In this document: positions 34,728 through 43,650 of the stretch, piece by piece
How positions within the stretch are numbered: position 1 is the stretch's first letter
Layout: every line of letters starts with the position of its first letter
Origin: Flavobacterium magnum
Lineage (GTDB): Bacteria; Bacteroidota; Bacteroidia; Flavobacteriales; Flavobacteriaceae
Assembly (NCBI RefSeq): GCF_003055625.1
Contig: NZ_CP028811.1
Span: 3,400,208 to 3,464,207, forward strand
Direction: 5' to 3'
DNA: 64,000 bases
Program-made: the position numbers and the translations under genes
The notes under the pieces: generated by a model
Databases searched by the model: none
Told to the model about the DNA's origin: nothing
What the model saw: only the letters and a program-made list of their open reading frames with translations

Positions 34728-34812
34728 GAAACGGGGTAATTTTTTTGGAAATATATAGAATAAAAATTAAAAAAGCGCATTTTGAAAAATTAATTTTTTT
34801 GTGGGTTTTTAG

Positions 34813-34843
34813 TTTGCACCCTTTGAATTTAATTATATATTTG
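34813..34843 (+). promoter_or_regulatory. Promoter of tRNA-Met
   Basis: TTTG (34813-34816), 19-bp spacer, TATATTTG (34836-34843), 34 bp before the mature tRNA: a perfect Bacteroidetes promoter. Confidence 0.8.
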
Positions 34844-34877
34844 CACCCGCATTCCCGGATGCAGTAACCGAAACTAT

Positions 34878-34954
34878 GGCGAGGTAGCTCAGTCGGTTAG
34901 AGCGCAGGATTCATAACCCTGAGGTCACGGGTTCAACTCCCGTCCTCGCTACCA
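34878..34954 (+). tRNA. tRNA-Met (CAU), elongator type
   Basis: 77 nt cloverleaf with encoded CCA. Acceptor GGCGAGG pairs with CCTCGCT (first pair G-T), the D arm is GCTC...GAGC, the anticodon loop contains CAT, and the T arm is ACGGG-TTCAACT-CCCGT. The anticodon stem has an A-C opposition at its loop end. A paired first base and the absence of the three G-C pairs of initiator tRNA argue for elongator tRNA-Met. A lysidine-modified tRNA-Ile with CAU cannot be fully excluded. Confidence 0.93.
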
Positions 34955-34961
34955 AGAAAAT

Positions 34962-34994
34962 AAAAGGCTTTCAGACTTTCTGAGAGCCTTTTTC
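34962..34994 (+). terminator. Terminator of tRNA-Met
   Basis: AAAAGGCT-TCAGA pairs with TCTGA-AGCCTTTTT, with one bulged base on each side, starting 8 nt after the CCA. Confidence 0.78.
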
Positions 34995-35089
34995 TATTTA
35001 GAATTGTTTCAACTATTAGTCAGATGATAAAACAAATCAAAAAAAACATAAATAAGTAGGATTATACTTACTTTTAAGTGCTTTTATGT

Positions 35090-35126
35090 ATTTTATCGAT
35101 AAAATAATGCATTTAATCGATAAAAA
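35090..35126. promoter_or_regulatory. Twin ATCGAT-centred palindromes, candidate operator
   Basis: ATTTTATCGATAAAAT (35090-35105) is a perfect 16-bp palindrome. A second copy, TTTAATCGATAAAA (35112-35125), is palindromic except for one base pair. Their centres are 21 bp apart, two helical turns. The second ends just before the -33 element of the next promoter, so the sites would centre at about -67 and -46 from the start of transcription, ideal places for an activator. The binding protein is not known to me. Confidence 0.55.
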
Positions 35127-35127
35127 A

Positions 35128-35159
35128 TTTGGTGATTTAACTTTCATTTAATACGTTTG
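35128..35159 (+). promoter_or_regulatory. Promoter of the giant protease/SprB-repeat gene
   Basis: TTTG (35128-35131), 20-bp spacer, TACGTTTG (35152-35159), 20 bp before the ATG at 35180. The leader would be about 15 nt. Confidence 0.7.
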
Positions 35160-35179
35160 GTCTACCAAATCTGATTAAA

Positions 35180-38100
35180 ATGAAAAAATCTACCCTACTG
35201 GCAATTCTTGCCAGCATCCTTTTTGCCCCTTTATGTTTTTCCCAGACCATAAATCCATGGCAATCTAAAAGCGGTGCCGCGTCTATGAAACGACCGGACC
35301 GCAAAACGGTTCCCGACAAATACAAAATCTATACTTTGGATTTACAGGCCATCAGATCCGAATTAAGCCATGCCGTAAAAAGGGACGAACACAACAACCT
35401 TTCTGCAGCCGTAAAAATCGATTTTCCACGCGAAGACGGCACCACTGAAACTTTCAACATAGAAAGGGTCAGCGTCCTGCATCCTGATCTCGAGAAAACC
35501 TACACCGACATCAGGTCATATTACGGCGTAAGTGCCAGGAATCCGCTGAACAAAATTTACATCAGTATGGATCAGGGCGGATTTACGGGCCTCATCACAG
35601 GAGAAAAAACCATCTACATCGATCCGTACAATTTCAGGAATAACGGAAATGACTACATCGTGTATGACAGGGCAGATTGTTCTAAAGACCCTGAGAATCC
35701 ATTTATTTGTAACGCCGACATGAAAGAGTTGGACATCAACCTTGCCGACGGCGCCCCCACGCCAAGTACCGCAAGGAACTCAATCGACGGCAAACTAAGG
35801 ACCTACCGCATAGCGATTGCCTGTACATCAGAATACTCCGCTTATTATGGCAACACCATGAGTACCATACTCGCTGCCATCAATACCACCATCACAAGGG
35901 TAAACAGCGTGTACCGAAACGATTTTGCCGTAGTGTTCCAGGTTGTGCCCAGTGAAAACAGGCTCGTATACATTAACGAATTCAACATCGATACGCCCAC
36001 AGCCGATCCTGACCCATACGACAATTACAATGGAAGCACGATGCTCAGCGCAAACACATCAAACATTACCGGCCTGATCGGTGCGAGTGCTTACGACATC
36101 GGGCACGTATTCAGCACAGGCGGCGGCGGGATCGCCGGAACCGGCCCATGTAACGCGTCCACTAAAGGTAGCGGCGTGACCGGAATCGTGTCGCCGCAAA
36201 ACGACCCTTTCGACATCGATTATGTATGCCACGAAATCGGGCACCAGTTTTCTGCAGGACATACCTATTATAACGCCTGTTTTGGTTCAAAGGTAGCTGA
36301 CGATTACGAAGTGGGAAGCGGGACCACCATCATGGGGTATGCCGGCGTCTGTTCACCGAACGTGCAATACAACAGTGACGCATATTTCCACGCGAGGAGC
36401 ATCGCACAAATCACCGCAGCGATAGCAGGCCATACGTGTGAATCAGAAGCCGCTATCGCCAATACGGAACCGATACCTAATGCCGGCGCTGACTATACCA
36501 TCCCGAAGGGAACGCCTTTTACACTGACCGGCTCAGCCACCGATGTTGATACGGCAGACGTACTCACCTATTGCTGGGAACAATTTGACGCTACCGACGG
36601 CGGTACCCAGCCACCCGTAAGCACCAACACGGCCGGACCTGTATTTAGGTCATATTTTGCTACGACCAGCCCCGCGCGGACTTTCCCTAAAATGACCGCA
36701 ATTGTCGCGAATACCACCCCAACCTGGGAAGTATTGCCCAGCGTAGCGCGTACACTCAACTTCAGGCTGACCGTCCGCGACAACAGCACGCTGGGCGGAC
36801 AGACCAATAGCGACAACTCTGTTGTAACGGTTTCCTCGGCAGGTCCGTTTCTGGTCACATCGCCCAATACTTCCGGCATCCTGTGGTATGTCGGTGAAAC
36901 CAAAACCGTAACCTGGGATGTTGCAGGAACCTCCGCTACCCCGGTTTCGACGGCCAACGTGGCCATCAAGCTGTCTACCGATGGCGGATACACCTATCCC
37001 GTAACGATACTGGCGTCTACGCCAAACGACGGTACGCAGGCAATTACGGTTCCTAACAACGTCGGTAAAAATATGAGGATTAAGGTGGAAGCAGTCGGTA
37101 ACATTTATTTCGACATTTCCAATGCAGATTTTGAAATCAAGGCCAACACCTTTGAACTGACGACATCACAAGCCACCGTACCAACATGCAAGCCAAACAG
37201 CGCAGTGTTTTCAGTAACCTACACCAAAGCAACCCCGTTCACTGAAACTACCGCCTTCTCCGTCACCGGTTTGCCTTCCGGCGCCTCTGCAGTATTCTCA
37301 CCGACGACCTTAGCGGCTTCCGGCACGGTGACGATGACCGTTAATGGAATCAGTGGTGTCGCTGCAGGAATCTATCCGCTGACATTTACCGGAACGGCAC
37401 CCAGCGCTACGATCAACCTTCCGCTGACGCTGAAAGTGTTTGACAACGCCATCGGCAACGTCACTTTGACAAGTCCGTCCAACGGAGCAAAAAACCAACA
37501 GACCTCTACCCTGCTTTCATGGTCTGACCTTACTACCGCTTCGTCTTATCAGGTACAGATTTCAACCGATCCGACCTTTGCTACTGTTACGGAAAGTGCC
37601 ACAGTAACCACGCCGTATTACCAAACGGCAGGCCTGACGCAGGGCACTATAAATTATTGGAGAGTAAAACCGATCAACCCCTGCATCAGCGGCAGTTTTT
37701 CGGAAGTGTACGTTTTCCAGATAGCTAACGACCTTTGCAAAACATATTCCAATGTGTATTTCCAGAATAATGATGCGACATGGGAAACTACAGGCACCAA
37801 CGCTGTGAGCGCCCGTCTCGATGTGCCCGATGACATCATGATCAGCGACGTCAACCTCACGCTGACCGGTACGCATACACAAATGACCGACCTTAAGATG
37901 CAGTTCAGTGGCCCAACCGGAAACTTTGCTGAAATCTATAATCGGGATTGCTCAGGATCCGGAATGAATGTAACCTGGGATGACAGCGCCTCGCCTATAC
38001 CAACCGGTTGCAGCGGCGGTCTGACCGGTACAAAACAACCCAACCAGCCCTTGTCGAATTTTAACGGTTCCTCTTCATTGGGAACGTGGATTTTACTGGC

Positions 38101-41100
38101 TACCGACAGGGTAACCGGAGCTGGCGGAAATTTCACCGGCATGAGTATGACCGTTTGCGGAAAGTTACAGGTAGTGAACAACGTAACGGCAACAATAAAC
38201 TCGGTCAAGATGGCGCAATCAGCAACGGCTACTATTGCGCAGAGTAAGCTGCTTGCCGCACAACCTTCAGCTACGGCAACACAATTGATTTACAATATCA
38301 CCAAACTACCGACTTATGGCTCCCTGAAATTAAGTGGAACGACATTAGCCCTGGGCGGTTCCTTCACGCAGGCTGACATCAATAACAATCTCGTAACGTA
38401 TGTGCACGGTGGTGCCAATACGAATCCGGATAGCTTCAAATTCTCCGTAAAAGGAAACAATACCGCGCTTTTAGGCGGGCAGGTGCTCAACATTGATATC
38501 TGTAATGTTACCGATACCCCATCGCAAACGAATGTTCTGTGCTTTGGCGCCGCAACCGGTTCAGCTACTGTAGTAGCATCCGGCGGAACAGCACCTTACA
38601 CCTACTCTTGGTCGCCGTCAGGAGGAACCGCGGCCACAGCGTCTAACCTCACCGCCGGAACCTACACCTGTACCATTACCGATGCGACGGGCTGTACGAA
38701 AAATGAAGTGTTTACTATTACCCAGCCAACAGCTGCTATATCTAACACTGTTTCACAAACCAACGTATTGTGTTTCGGAGCATCGACAGGATCGGCTACC
38801 GTTGTCGCTTCAGGCGGGACCGGAAGTTACACTTACCTTTGGTCACCATCTGGCGGGACTGCCGCTACGGCGTCAAACCTGGCTGCCGGAAACTATTCGG
38901 TAAGGATTACCGATGCCAACGGCTGCTTTAAGGATCAGGCGTTCACCATTACACAGCCAACAGCTGCGATTTCAAATACCGTATCACAAACCAACGTACT
39001 GTGTTTCGGAGCATCGACAGGATCGGCTACCGTTGTCGCTTCAGGCGGAACCGGAAGCTACACTTACCTTTGGTCGCCATCGGGCGGGACTGCCGCTACG
39101 GCGTCAAACCTGGCTGCAGGAAACTATTCGGTAAGGATTACCGATGCCAACGGTTGCTTTAAGGACCAGGCGTTCACCATTACACAGCCAACAGCTCCGA
39201 TTTCGAACACCGTATCACAAACCAACGTATTGTGTTTTGGTTCGGCTACAGGATCGGCTACCGTAATCGCTTCAGGCGGAACCGGAAGTTACACTTACCT
39301 TTGGTCGCCTTCGGGAGGAACTGCCGCTACGGCGTCAAATCTGGCTGCAGGAAACTATTCGGTTAGGATTACCGATGCCAACGGCTGCTTTAAGGACCAG
39401 GCGTTCACCATTACACAGCCAACCGCTGCTATATCTAACACTGTTTCACAAACCAACGTATTGTGTTTCGGAGCATCGACAGGATCGGCTACCGTTGTCG
39501 CTTCAGGCGGGACCGGAAGTTACACTTACCTTTGGTCGCCATCTGGCGGGACTGCCGCTACGGCGTCAAATCTGGCTGCGGGAAACTACTCGGTTAGGAT
39601 TACCGATGCCAACGGCTGCTTTAAGGATCAGGCGTTCACCATTACACAGCCAACAGCTGCTCTATCTAACACTGTTTCCCAAACCAACGTATTGTGTTTC
39701 GGAGCATCGACAGGATCGGCTACCGTTGTCGCTTCAGGCGGGACCGGAAGTTACACTTACCTTTGGTCGCCATCGGGCGGGACTGCCGCAACAGCCTCAA
39801 ACCTGGCTGCCGGAAACTATTCGGTAAGGATTACCGATGCCAACGGTTGCTTTAAGGACCAGGCATTCACCATTACACAGCCAACAGCTCCGATTTCAAA
39901 CACCGTATCACAAACCAACGTATTGTGTTTCGGAGCATCGACAGGATCGGCTACCGTTGTCGCTTCAGGCGGGACCGGAAGTTACACTTATCTTTGGTCG
40001 CCATCGGGCGGGACTGCCGCTACGGCTTCAAACCTTGCTGCAGGAAACTATTCGGTAAGGATTACCGATGCAAACGGCTGCTTTAAGGACCAGGCGTTCA
40101 CCATCACACAGCCAACCGCTCCGATTTCAAACACCGTATCACAAACCAACGTACTGTGTTTCGGAGCATCGACAGGATCGGCTACCGTTGTCGCTTCAGG
40201 TGGGACCGGAAGTTACACTTACCTTTGGTCGCCCTCGGGAGGAAATGCCGCTACGGCCTCAAACCTGGCTGCAGGAAACTACTCGGTAAGGATTACCGAT
40301 GCCAACGGTTGCTTTAAGGATCAGGCGTTCACCATTACACAGCCAACGGCTGCAATTTCAAACACCGTATCACAGACCAACGTATTGTGTTTCGGCGCAT
40401 CGACAGGATCGGCTACCGTTGTCGCTTCAGGCGGGACGGGAAGTTACACTTACCTTTGGTCGCCATCGGGCGGGACTGCCGCTACGGCCTCAAACCTGGC
40501 TGCAGGAAATTACTCGGTTAGGATTACCGATGCCAACGGTTGCTTTAAGAACCAGGCGTTCACCATTACACAGCCAACAGCTCCGATTTCAAACACCGTA
40601 TCACAAACCAACGTACTGTGTTTCGGAGCATCGACAGGATCGGCTACCGTTGTCGCTTCAGGTGGGACCGGAAGTTACACTTACCTTTGGTCGCCCTCGG
40701 GAGGAAATGCCGCTACGGCCTCAAACCTGGCTGCAGGAAACTACTCGGTAAGGATTACCGATGCCAACGGTTGCTTTAAGGATCAGGCGTTCACCATTAC
40801 ACAGCCAACGGCTGCAATTTCAAACACCGTATCACAAACCAACGTATTGTGTTTCGGCGCATCGACAGGATCGGCTACCGTTGTCGCTTCAGGCGGGACC
40901 GGAAGTTACACTTACCTTTGGTCGCCTTCGGGCGGTACTGCCGCAACAGCTTCAAACCTTGCTGCAGGAAACTATTCGGTAAGGATTACTGATTCCAACG
41001 GTTGCTTTAAAAACCAGGCATTCACCATCACACAGCCAACAGCTGCCATATCTAACACTGTTTCACAAACCAACGTACTGTGTTTTGGTTCGGCTACAGG

Positions 41101-43270
41101 ATCGGCTACGGTTGTCGCTTCAGGCGGGACCGGAAGTTACACTTACCTTTGGTCACCATCGGGCGGGACTGCCGCTACGGCCTCAAACCTGGCTGCAGGA
41201 AACTACTCGGTAAGGATTACCGATGCCAACGGTTGCTTTAAGGATCAGGCGTTCACAATTACACAGCCAACGGCTGCAATTTCAAATACCGTATCACAAA
41301 CCAACGTATTGTGTTTCGGAGCATGGACAGGATCGGCTACCGTTGTCGCTTCAGGCGGGACCGGAAGTTACACTTATCTTTGGTCGCCCTCGGGCGGGAC
41401 TGCCGCTACGGCGTCAAACCTGGCTGCCGGGAATTATTCGGTAAGGATTACTGATTCCAACGGTTGCTTTAAGGACCAGGCGTTCACCATTACCCAGCCA
41501 ACAGTATTAGGCAATTCGTTCAGCCAGACCAGTATCAGCTGTTACGGTGAAACTGATGCAACAGCCACGGTCATTGCTACAGGTGGTACCGCCCCCTATA
41601 CGTATTCCTGGTCGCCATCAGGAGGTAATGCTGCTACTGCAACAAACCTTGCTCCGGGCAATTACAGTTGTACCATAACCGATGCGAGCGGCTGTTCTAA
41701 AACACAAAACTTCACGGTAACTGCCCCGATTATCACTACCTGGGATGGAAACACGTGGACTAACGGCTACCCCGTTGCCGGTGTCAAGGCGGTGATTAAC
41801 GCCAATTACACCTCTGTCGGCGACCTGACCGCCTGCGAACTGGAAATAAATGGCGGTTTTGATGTCAATGTCTTATCAGGTCACGACTTTACCATTGCCG
41901 GCAAAGTGACCGTTTCGCCAACTGCGACCGTAACTTTCAGGAACAACGCGAATTTGATACAGATCAAAGACGTTGCAAATTCGGGCACTATCACTTCCAA
42001 AAGAACAGCACAGATGCGCCGCCAGGATTATGTTTACTGGTCGTCGCCGGTATATCCGCAAAACCTGCTGACATTCTCACCGCTAACGCTGACGAATCGG
42101 TTTTATGTACTCGACGAAACCACAAACTCATTTGCACCTGTAAATCCGTCGACGACTGACTTTGCTGTGGCTAAAGGATATATGATCAGGGCGCCCAATA
42201 CATTCCCGACTACCCCAACCACCTTCAACGGTAGTTTCAGTGGGGTGCCGAATAACGGTAGCAAAACCCTGCCGGTGACGGTGACGAACGGACAAGGGTA
42301 CAACCTTATTGGTAACCCCTACCCTTCGACAATCGATGCCGATGCTTTCTTGGCAAGCAACCCCGGAACGCTGTATTTCTGGACCCACACGTCACAAAGC
42401 GCAGAAAGCGGGGCAAATTATGCCACATACAACACCACCGGAGGCGTTGCTTCTATTGCTGGAGGCGCTACACCTAACGGAAGCATACAGACAGGACAGG
42501 GCTTTGTACTCGCAAAAACCACGCCGGGTACCGCCACGTTTACCAATGCCATGAGGACAGGTAACAATGCAGGCCAGTTTTTCAGGACCGTTCCTGTTGA
42601 GAAACACCGTATGTGGCTGAACCTTAGCAGCAACAACGGACCTGCAAACCAGATCCTTGTTGCCTACATGGATGGCGCTACGCAGGCGAAAGACGAATCG
42701 ATAGACGGTGTATTGATTGAAAATGGGAGCAGCATTTCAAGTATCATCGATGATGAAAGTTTTGTAATCCAGGGGCGTGCGCTGCCATTCGTGGATACCG
42801 ATGTGGTTCCGCTTAATTTCCGTGCTGATGTCCCAGGGACGTATACGCTGTCCATTGACCATGTCGACGGCCTATTTGCAGGTGCCCAGTCTATTTTTAT
42901 CAAGGACAACGTCGTCGGGCTGACGCATAACATGTCACAAGGTGCCTACACGTTCGAGAGCCTGGAAGGAACGTTTGCCAACCGGTTCGAAATTGTATAC
43001 CAAAGCGCGCCACTCGGCACTAACAGTCCCGTGTTTAATGAAAACAATGTCGTAGTGTACAAGACAGACGGCTTCTTAAACATCAGGACATCGATACAGC
43101 CGATGGCATCCGTTAAGATTTTCGATATTCGCGGAAGACTGATCTACGAGCGAAATGAAGTCAATTCAACTTCCCTGCAGCTAAACGATTTAAGAGCAGA
43201 AAAAGAAGTGCTTCTCGTTCAGGTCACCTCCCAAAATGATACCGTAATCACCAAAAAAGTGGTGTACTAA
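35180..43270 (+). CDS. Giant secreted metalloprotease with P-domain, SprB repeats and T9SS sorting domain
   Basis: 2696 aa. The signal peptide ends near LCFSQT (about residue 22). The reprolysin-like metalloprotease domain spans about 205-415, with the zinc site H351-E-I-G-H355 and third ligand His361, and the Met-turn TIMGY at about 383-387. Ig-like domains and a fibronectin-III-like domain (about 760-845) follow, then a proprotein-convertase P-like domain (about 850-995). Fourteen SprB repeats of 77 aa occupy about 1115-2183. A beta-rich module with YWSSPV, LIGNPYPS and GQGFVLA motifs comes next, and a C-terminal type A sorting signal ends at KKVVY. It should cross the outer membrane by type IX secretion and stay at the surface or be released. 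SprB repeats are otherwise known from the gliding adhesin SprB. Complete and in frame. Confidence 0.9.
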   Translation: MKKSTLLAILASILFAPLCFSQTINPWQSKSGAASMKRPDRKTVPDKYKIYTLDLQAIRSELSHAVKRDEHNNLSAAVKIDFPREDGTTETFNIERVSVLHPDLEKTYTDIRSYYGVSARNPLNKIYISMDQGGFTGLITGEKTIYIDPYNFRNNGNDYIVYDRADCSKDPENPFICNADMKELDINLADGAPTPSTARNSIDGKLRTYRIAIACTSEYSAYYGNTMSTILAAINTTITRVNSVYRNDFAVVFQVVPSENRLVYINEFNIDTPTADPDPYDNYNGSTMLSANTSNITGLIGASAYDIGHVFSTGGGGIAGTGPCNASTKGSGVTGIVSPQNDPFDIDYVCHEIGHQFSAGHTYYNACFGSKVADDYEVGSGTTIMGYAGVCSPNVQYNSDAYFHARSIAQITAAIAGHTCESEAAIANTEPIPNAGADYTIPKGTPFTLTGSATDVDTADVLTYCWEQFDATDGGTQPPVSTNTAGPVFRSYFATTSPARTFPKMTAIVANTTPTWEVLPSVARTLNFRLTVRDNSTLGGQTNSDNSVVTVSSAGPFLVTSPNTSGILWYVGETKTVTWDVAGTSATPVSTANVAIKLSTDGGYTYPVTILASTPNDGTQAITVPNNVGKNMRIKVEAVGNIYFDISNADFEIKANTFELTTSQATVPTCKPNSAVFSVTYTKATPFTETTAFSVTGLPSGASAVFSPTTLAASGTVTMTVNGISGVAAGIYPLTFTGTAPSATINLPLTLKVFDNAIGNVTLTSPSNGAKNQQTSTLLSWSDLTTASSYQVQISTDPTFATVTESATVTTPYYQTAGLTQGTINYWRVKPINPCISGSFSEVYVFQIANDLCKTYSNVYFQNNDATWETTGTNAVSARLDVPDDIMISDVNLTLTGTHTQMTDLKMQFSGPTGNFAEIYNRDCSGSGMNVTWDDSASPIPTGCSGGLTGTKQPNQPLSNFNGSSSLGTWILLATDRVTGAGGNFTGMSMTVCGKLQVVNNVTATINSVKMAQSATATIAQSKLLAAQPSATATQLIYNITKLPTYGSLKLSGTTLALGGSFTQADINNNLVTYVHGGANTNPDSFKFSVKGNNTALLGGQVLNIDICNVTDTPSQTNVLCFGAATGSATVVASGGTAPYTYSWSPSGGTAATASNLTAGTYTCTITDATGCTKNEVFTITQPTAAISNTVSQTNVLCFGASTGSATVVASGGTGSYTYLWSPSGGTAATASNLAAGNYSVRITDANGCFKDQAFTITQPTAAISNTVSQTNVLCFGASTGSATVVASGGTGSYTYLWSPSGGTAATASNLAAGNYSVRITDANGCFKDQAFTITQPTAPISNTVSQTNVLCFGSATGSATVIASGGTGSYTYLWSPSGGTAATASNLAAGNYSVRITDANGCFKDQAFTITQPTAAISNTVSQTNVLCFGASTGSATVVASGGTGSYTYLWSPSGGTAATASNLAAGNYSVRITDANGCFKDQAFTITQPTAALSNTVSQTNVLCFGASTGSATVVASGGTGSYTYLWSPSGGTAATASNLAAGNYSVRITDANGCFKDQAFTITQPTAPISNTVSQTNVLCFGASTGSATVVASGGTGSYTYLWSPSGGTAATASNLAAGNYSVRITDANGCFKDQAFTITQPTAPISNTVSQTNVLCFGASTGSATVVASGGTGSYTYLWSPSGGNAATASNLAAGNYSVRITDANGCFKDQAFTITQPTAAISNTVSQTNVLCFGASTGSATVVASGGTGSYTYLWSPSGGTAATASNLAAGNYSVRITDANGCFKNQAFTITQPTAPISNTVSQTNVLCFGASTGSATVVASGGTGSYTYLWSPSGGNAATASNLAAGNYSVRITDANGCFKDQAFTITQPTAAISNTVSQTNVLCFGASTGSATVVASGGTGSYTYLWSPSGGTAATASNLAAGNYSVRITDSNGCFKNQAFTITQPTAAISNTVSQTNVLCFGSATGSATVVASGGTGSYTYLWSPSGGTAATASNLAAGNYSVRITDANGCFKDQAFTITQPTAAISNTVSQTNVLCFGAWTGSATVVASGGTGSYTYLWSPSGGTAATASNLAAGNYSVRITDSNGCFKDQAFTITQPTVLGNSFSQTSISCYGETDATATVIATGGTAPYTYSWSPSGGNAATATNLAPGNYSCTITDASGCSKTQNFTVTAPIITTWDGNTWTNGYPVAGVKAVINANYTSVGDLTACELEINGGFDVNVLSGHDFTIAGKVTVSPTATVTFRNNANLIQIKDVANSGTITSKRTAQMRRQDYVYWSSPVYPQNLLTFSPLTLTNRFYVLDETTNSFAPVNPSTTDFAVAKGYMIRAPNTFPTTPTTFNGSFSGVPNNGSKTLPVTVTNGQGYNLIGNPYPSTIDADAFLASNPGTLYFWTHTSQSAESGANYATYNTTGGVASIAGGATPNGSIQTGQGFVLAKTTPGTATFTNAMRTGNNAGQFFRTVPVEKHRMWLNLSSNNGPANQILVAYMDGATQAKDESIDGVLIENGSSISSIIDDESFVIQGRALPFVDTDVVPLNFRADVPGTYTLSIDHVDGLFAGAQSIFIKDNVVGLTHNMSQGAYTFESLEGTFANRFEIVYQSAPLGTNSPVFNENNVVVYKTDGFLNIRTSIQPMASVKIFDIRGRLIYERNEVNSTSLQLNDLRAEKEVLLVQVTSQNDTVITKKVVY
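38522..41730 (+). repeat. Tandem 231-bp SprB-repeat array, 14 units
   Basis: Unit starts (codon for S in SQTNVLCFG) fall every 231 bp from 38522 to 41294, and a last, divergent unit begins at 41522 after a 228-bp step. Units 2 to 13 are near-identical in DNA. Units 1 and 14 are more divergent and share the variant GTAPYTYSW, as edge copies often do. Units 8 (40139) and 10 (40601) are identical over all 231 bases. The array lies within the coding sequence and keeps its frame. Confidence 0.97.
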
Positions 43271-43650
43271 AAAATCCATTTTTATTTCAATCCGAAAAGG
43301 CCTTCTGTTTGTTAGAAGGCCTTTTTACTTTAGCTCCGATTCGGCGAATGGAGTTTGCGCGATTAATTTTGGAAAAACCGTAACGCGTTATGTTGATAAC
43401 TTTTGTATAAATCTACATTAATAATGAGTTGCCAAGTAAAAATAGTCTGAAATACCAAAAAAAATAATTTCTTAAAGAAATCTTAAAAACCCTTATTTTA
43501 TGCACTTTGGCGACGATTGAAAACCGTTCGTCGATTATTTTGTTAAAATTTTTGCCTCAAAAGTTTTATTATTAGGAATTTATGTAGTAGTTTTATCGCA
43601 GTTCTCTGAAAAAGAATAAATACATATTTTAATATCTAACCCCAAAGGAT
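43271..43650. other. 380-bp intergenic region upstream of the 2358-aa protein gene
   Basis: Holds the terminator of the preceding gene (43295-43325), a GTTATCAACAT element on the reverse strand (43390-43400), and an AT-rich leader. A possible promoter is TTTT (43564) with TAGTTTTA at 43588-43595, one base off consensus. TCGAT at 43531-43535 and a half palindrome TTTTATCG at 43591-43598 recall the sites upstream of the neighbouring secreted-protein genes. No small reading frame is convincing. Confidence 0.5.
43295..43328 (+). terminator. Terminator of the protease/SprB gene
   Basis: AAAAGGCCTTCT (43295-43306) pairs perfectly with AGAAGGCCTTTT (43314-43325), then more T. Confidence 0.9.

Noticed and set aside
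34878..34954. tRNA-Met as attachment site of an integrative element
   Set aside because: The downstream block follows directly, but I found no second copy of the tRNA 3' end and no integrase gene. xerD at 20.8 kb is the housekeeping one.
38682..41444. Series of 73- and 150-codon open frames at a 231-bp period in a second forward frame
   Set aside because: They are shadows of the SprB-repeat array: the same codons repeat so the alternative frame stays open in every unit. The main frame carries the conserved domain.
38522..41730. Regular repeat spacing suggestive of a CRISPR array
   Set aside because: The 231-bp period is all coding with no unique spacers, and the units encode a known protein repeat.
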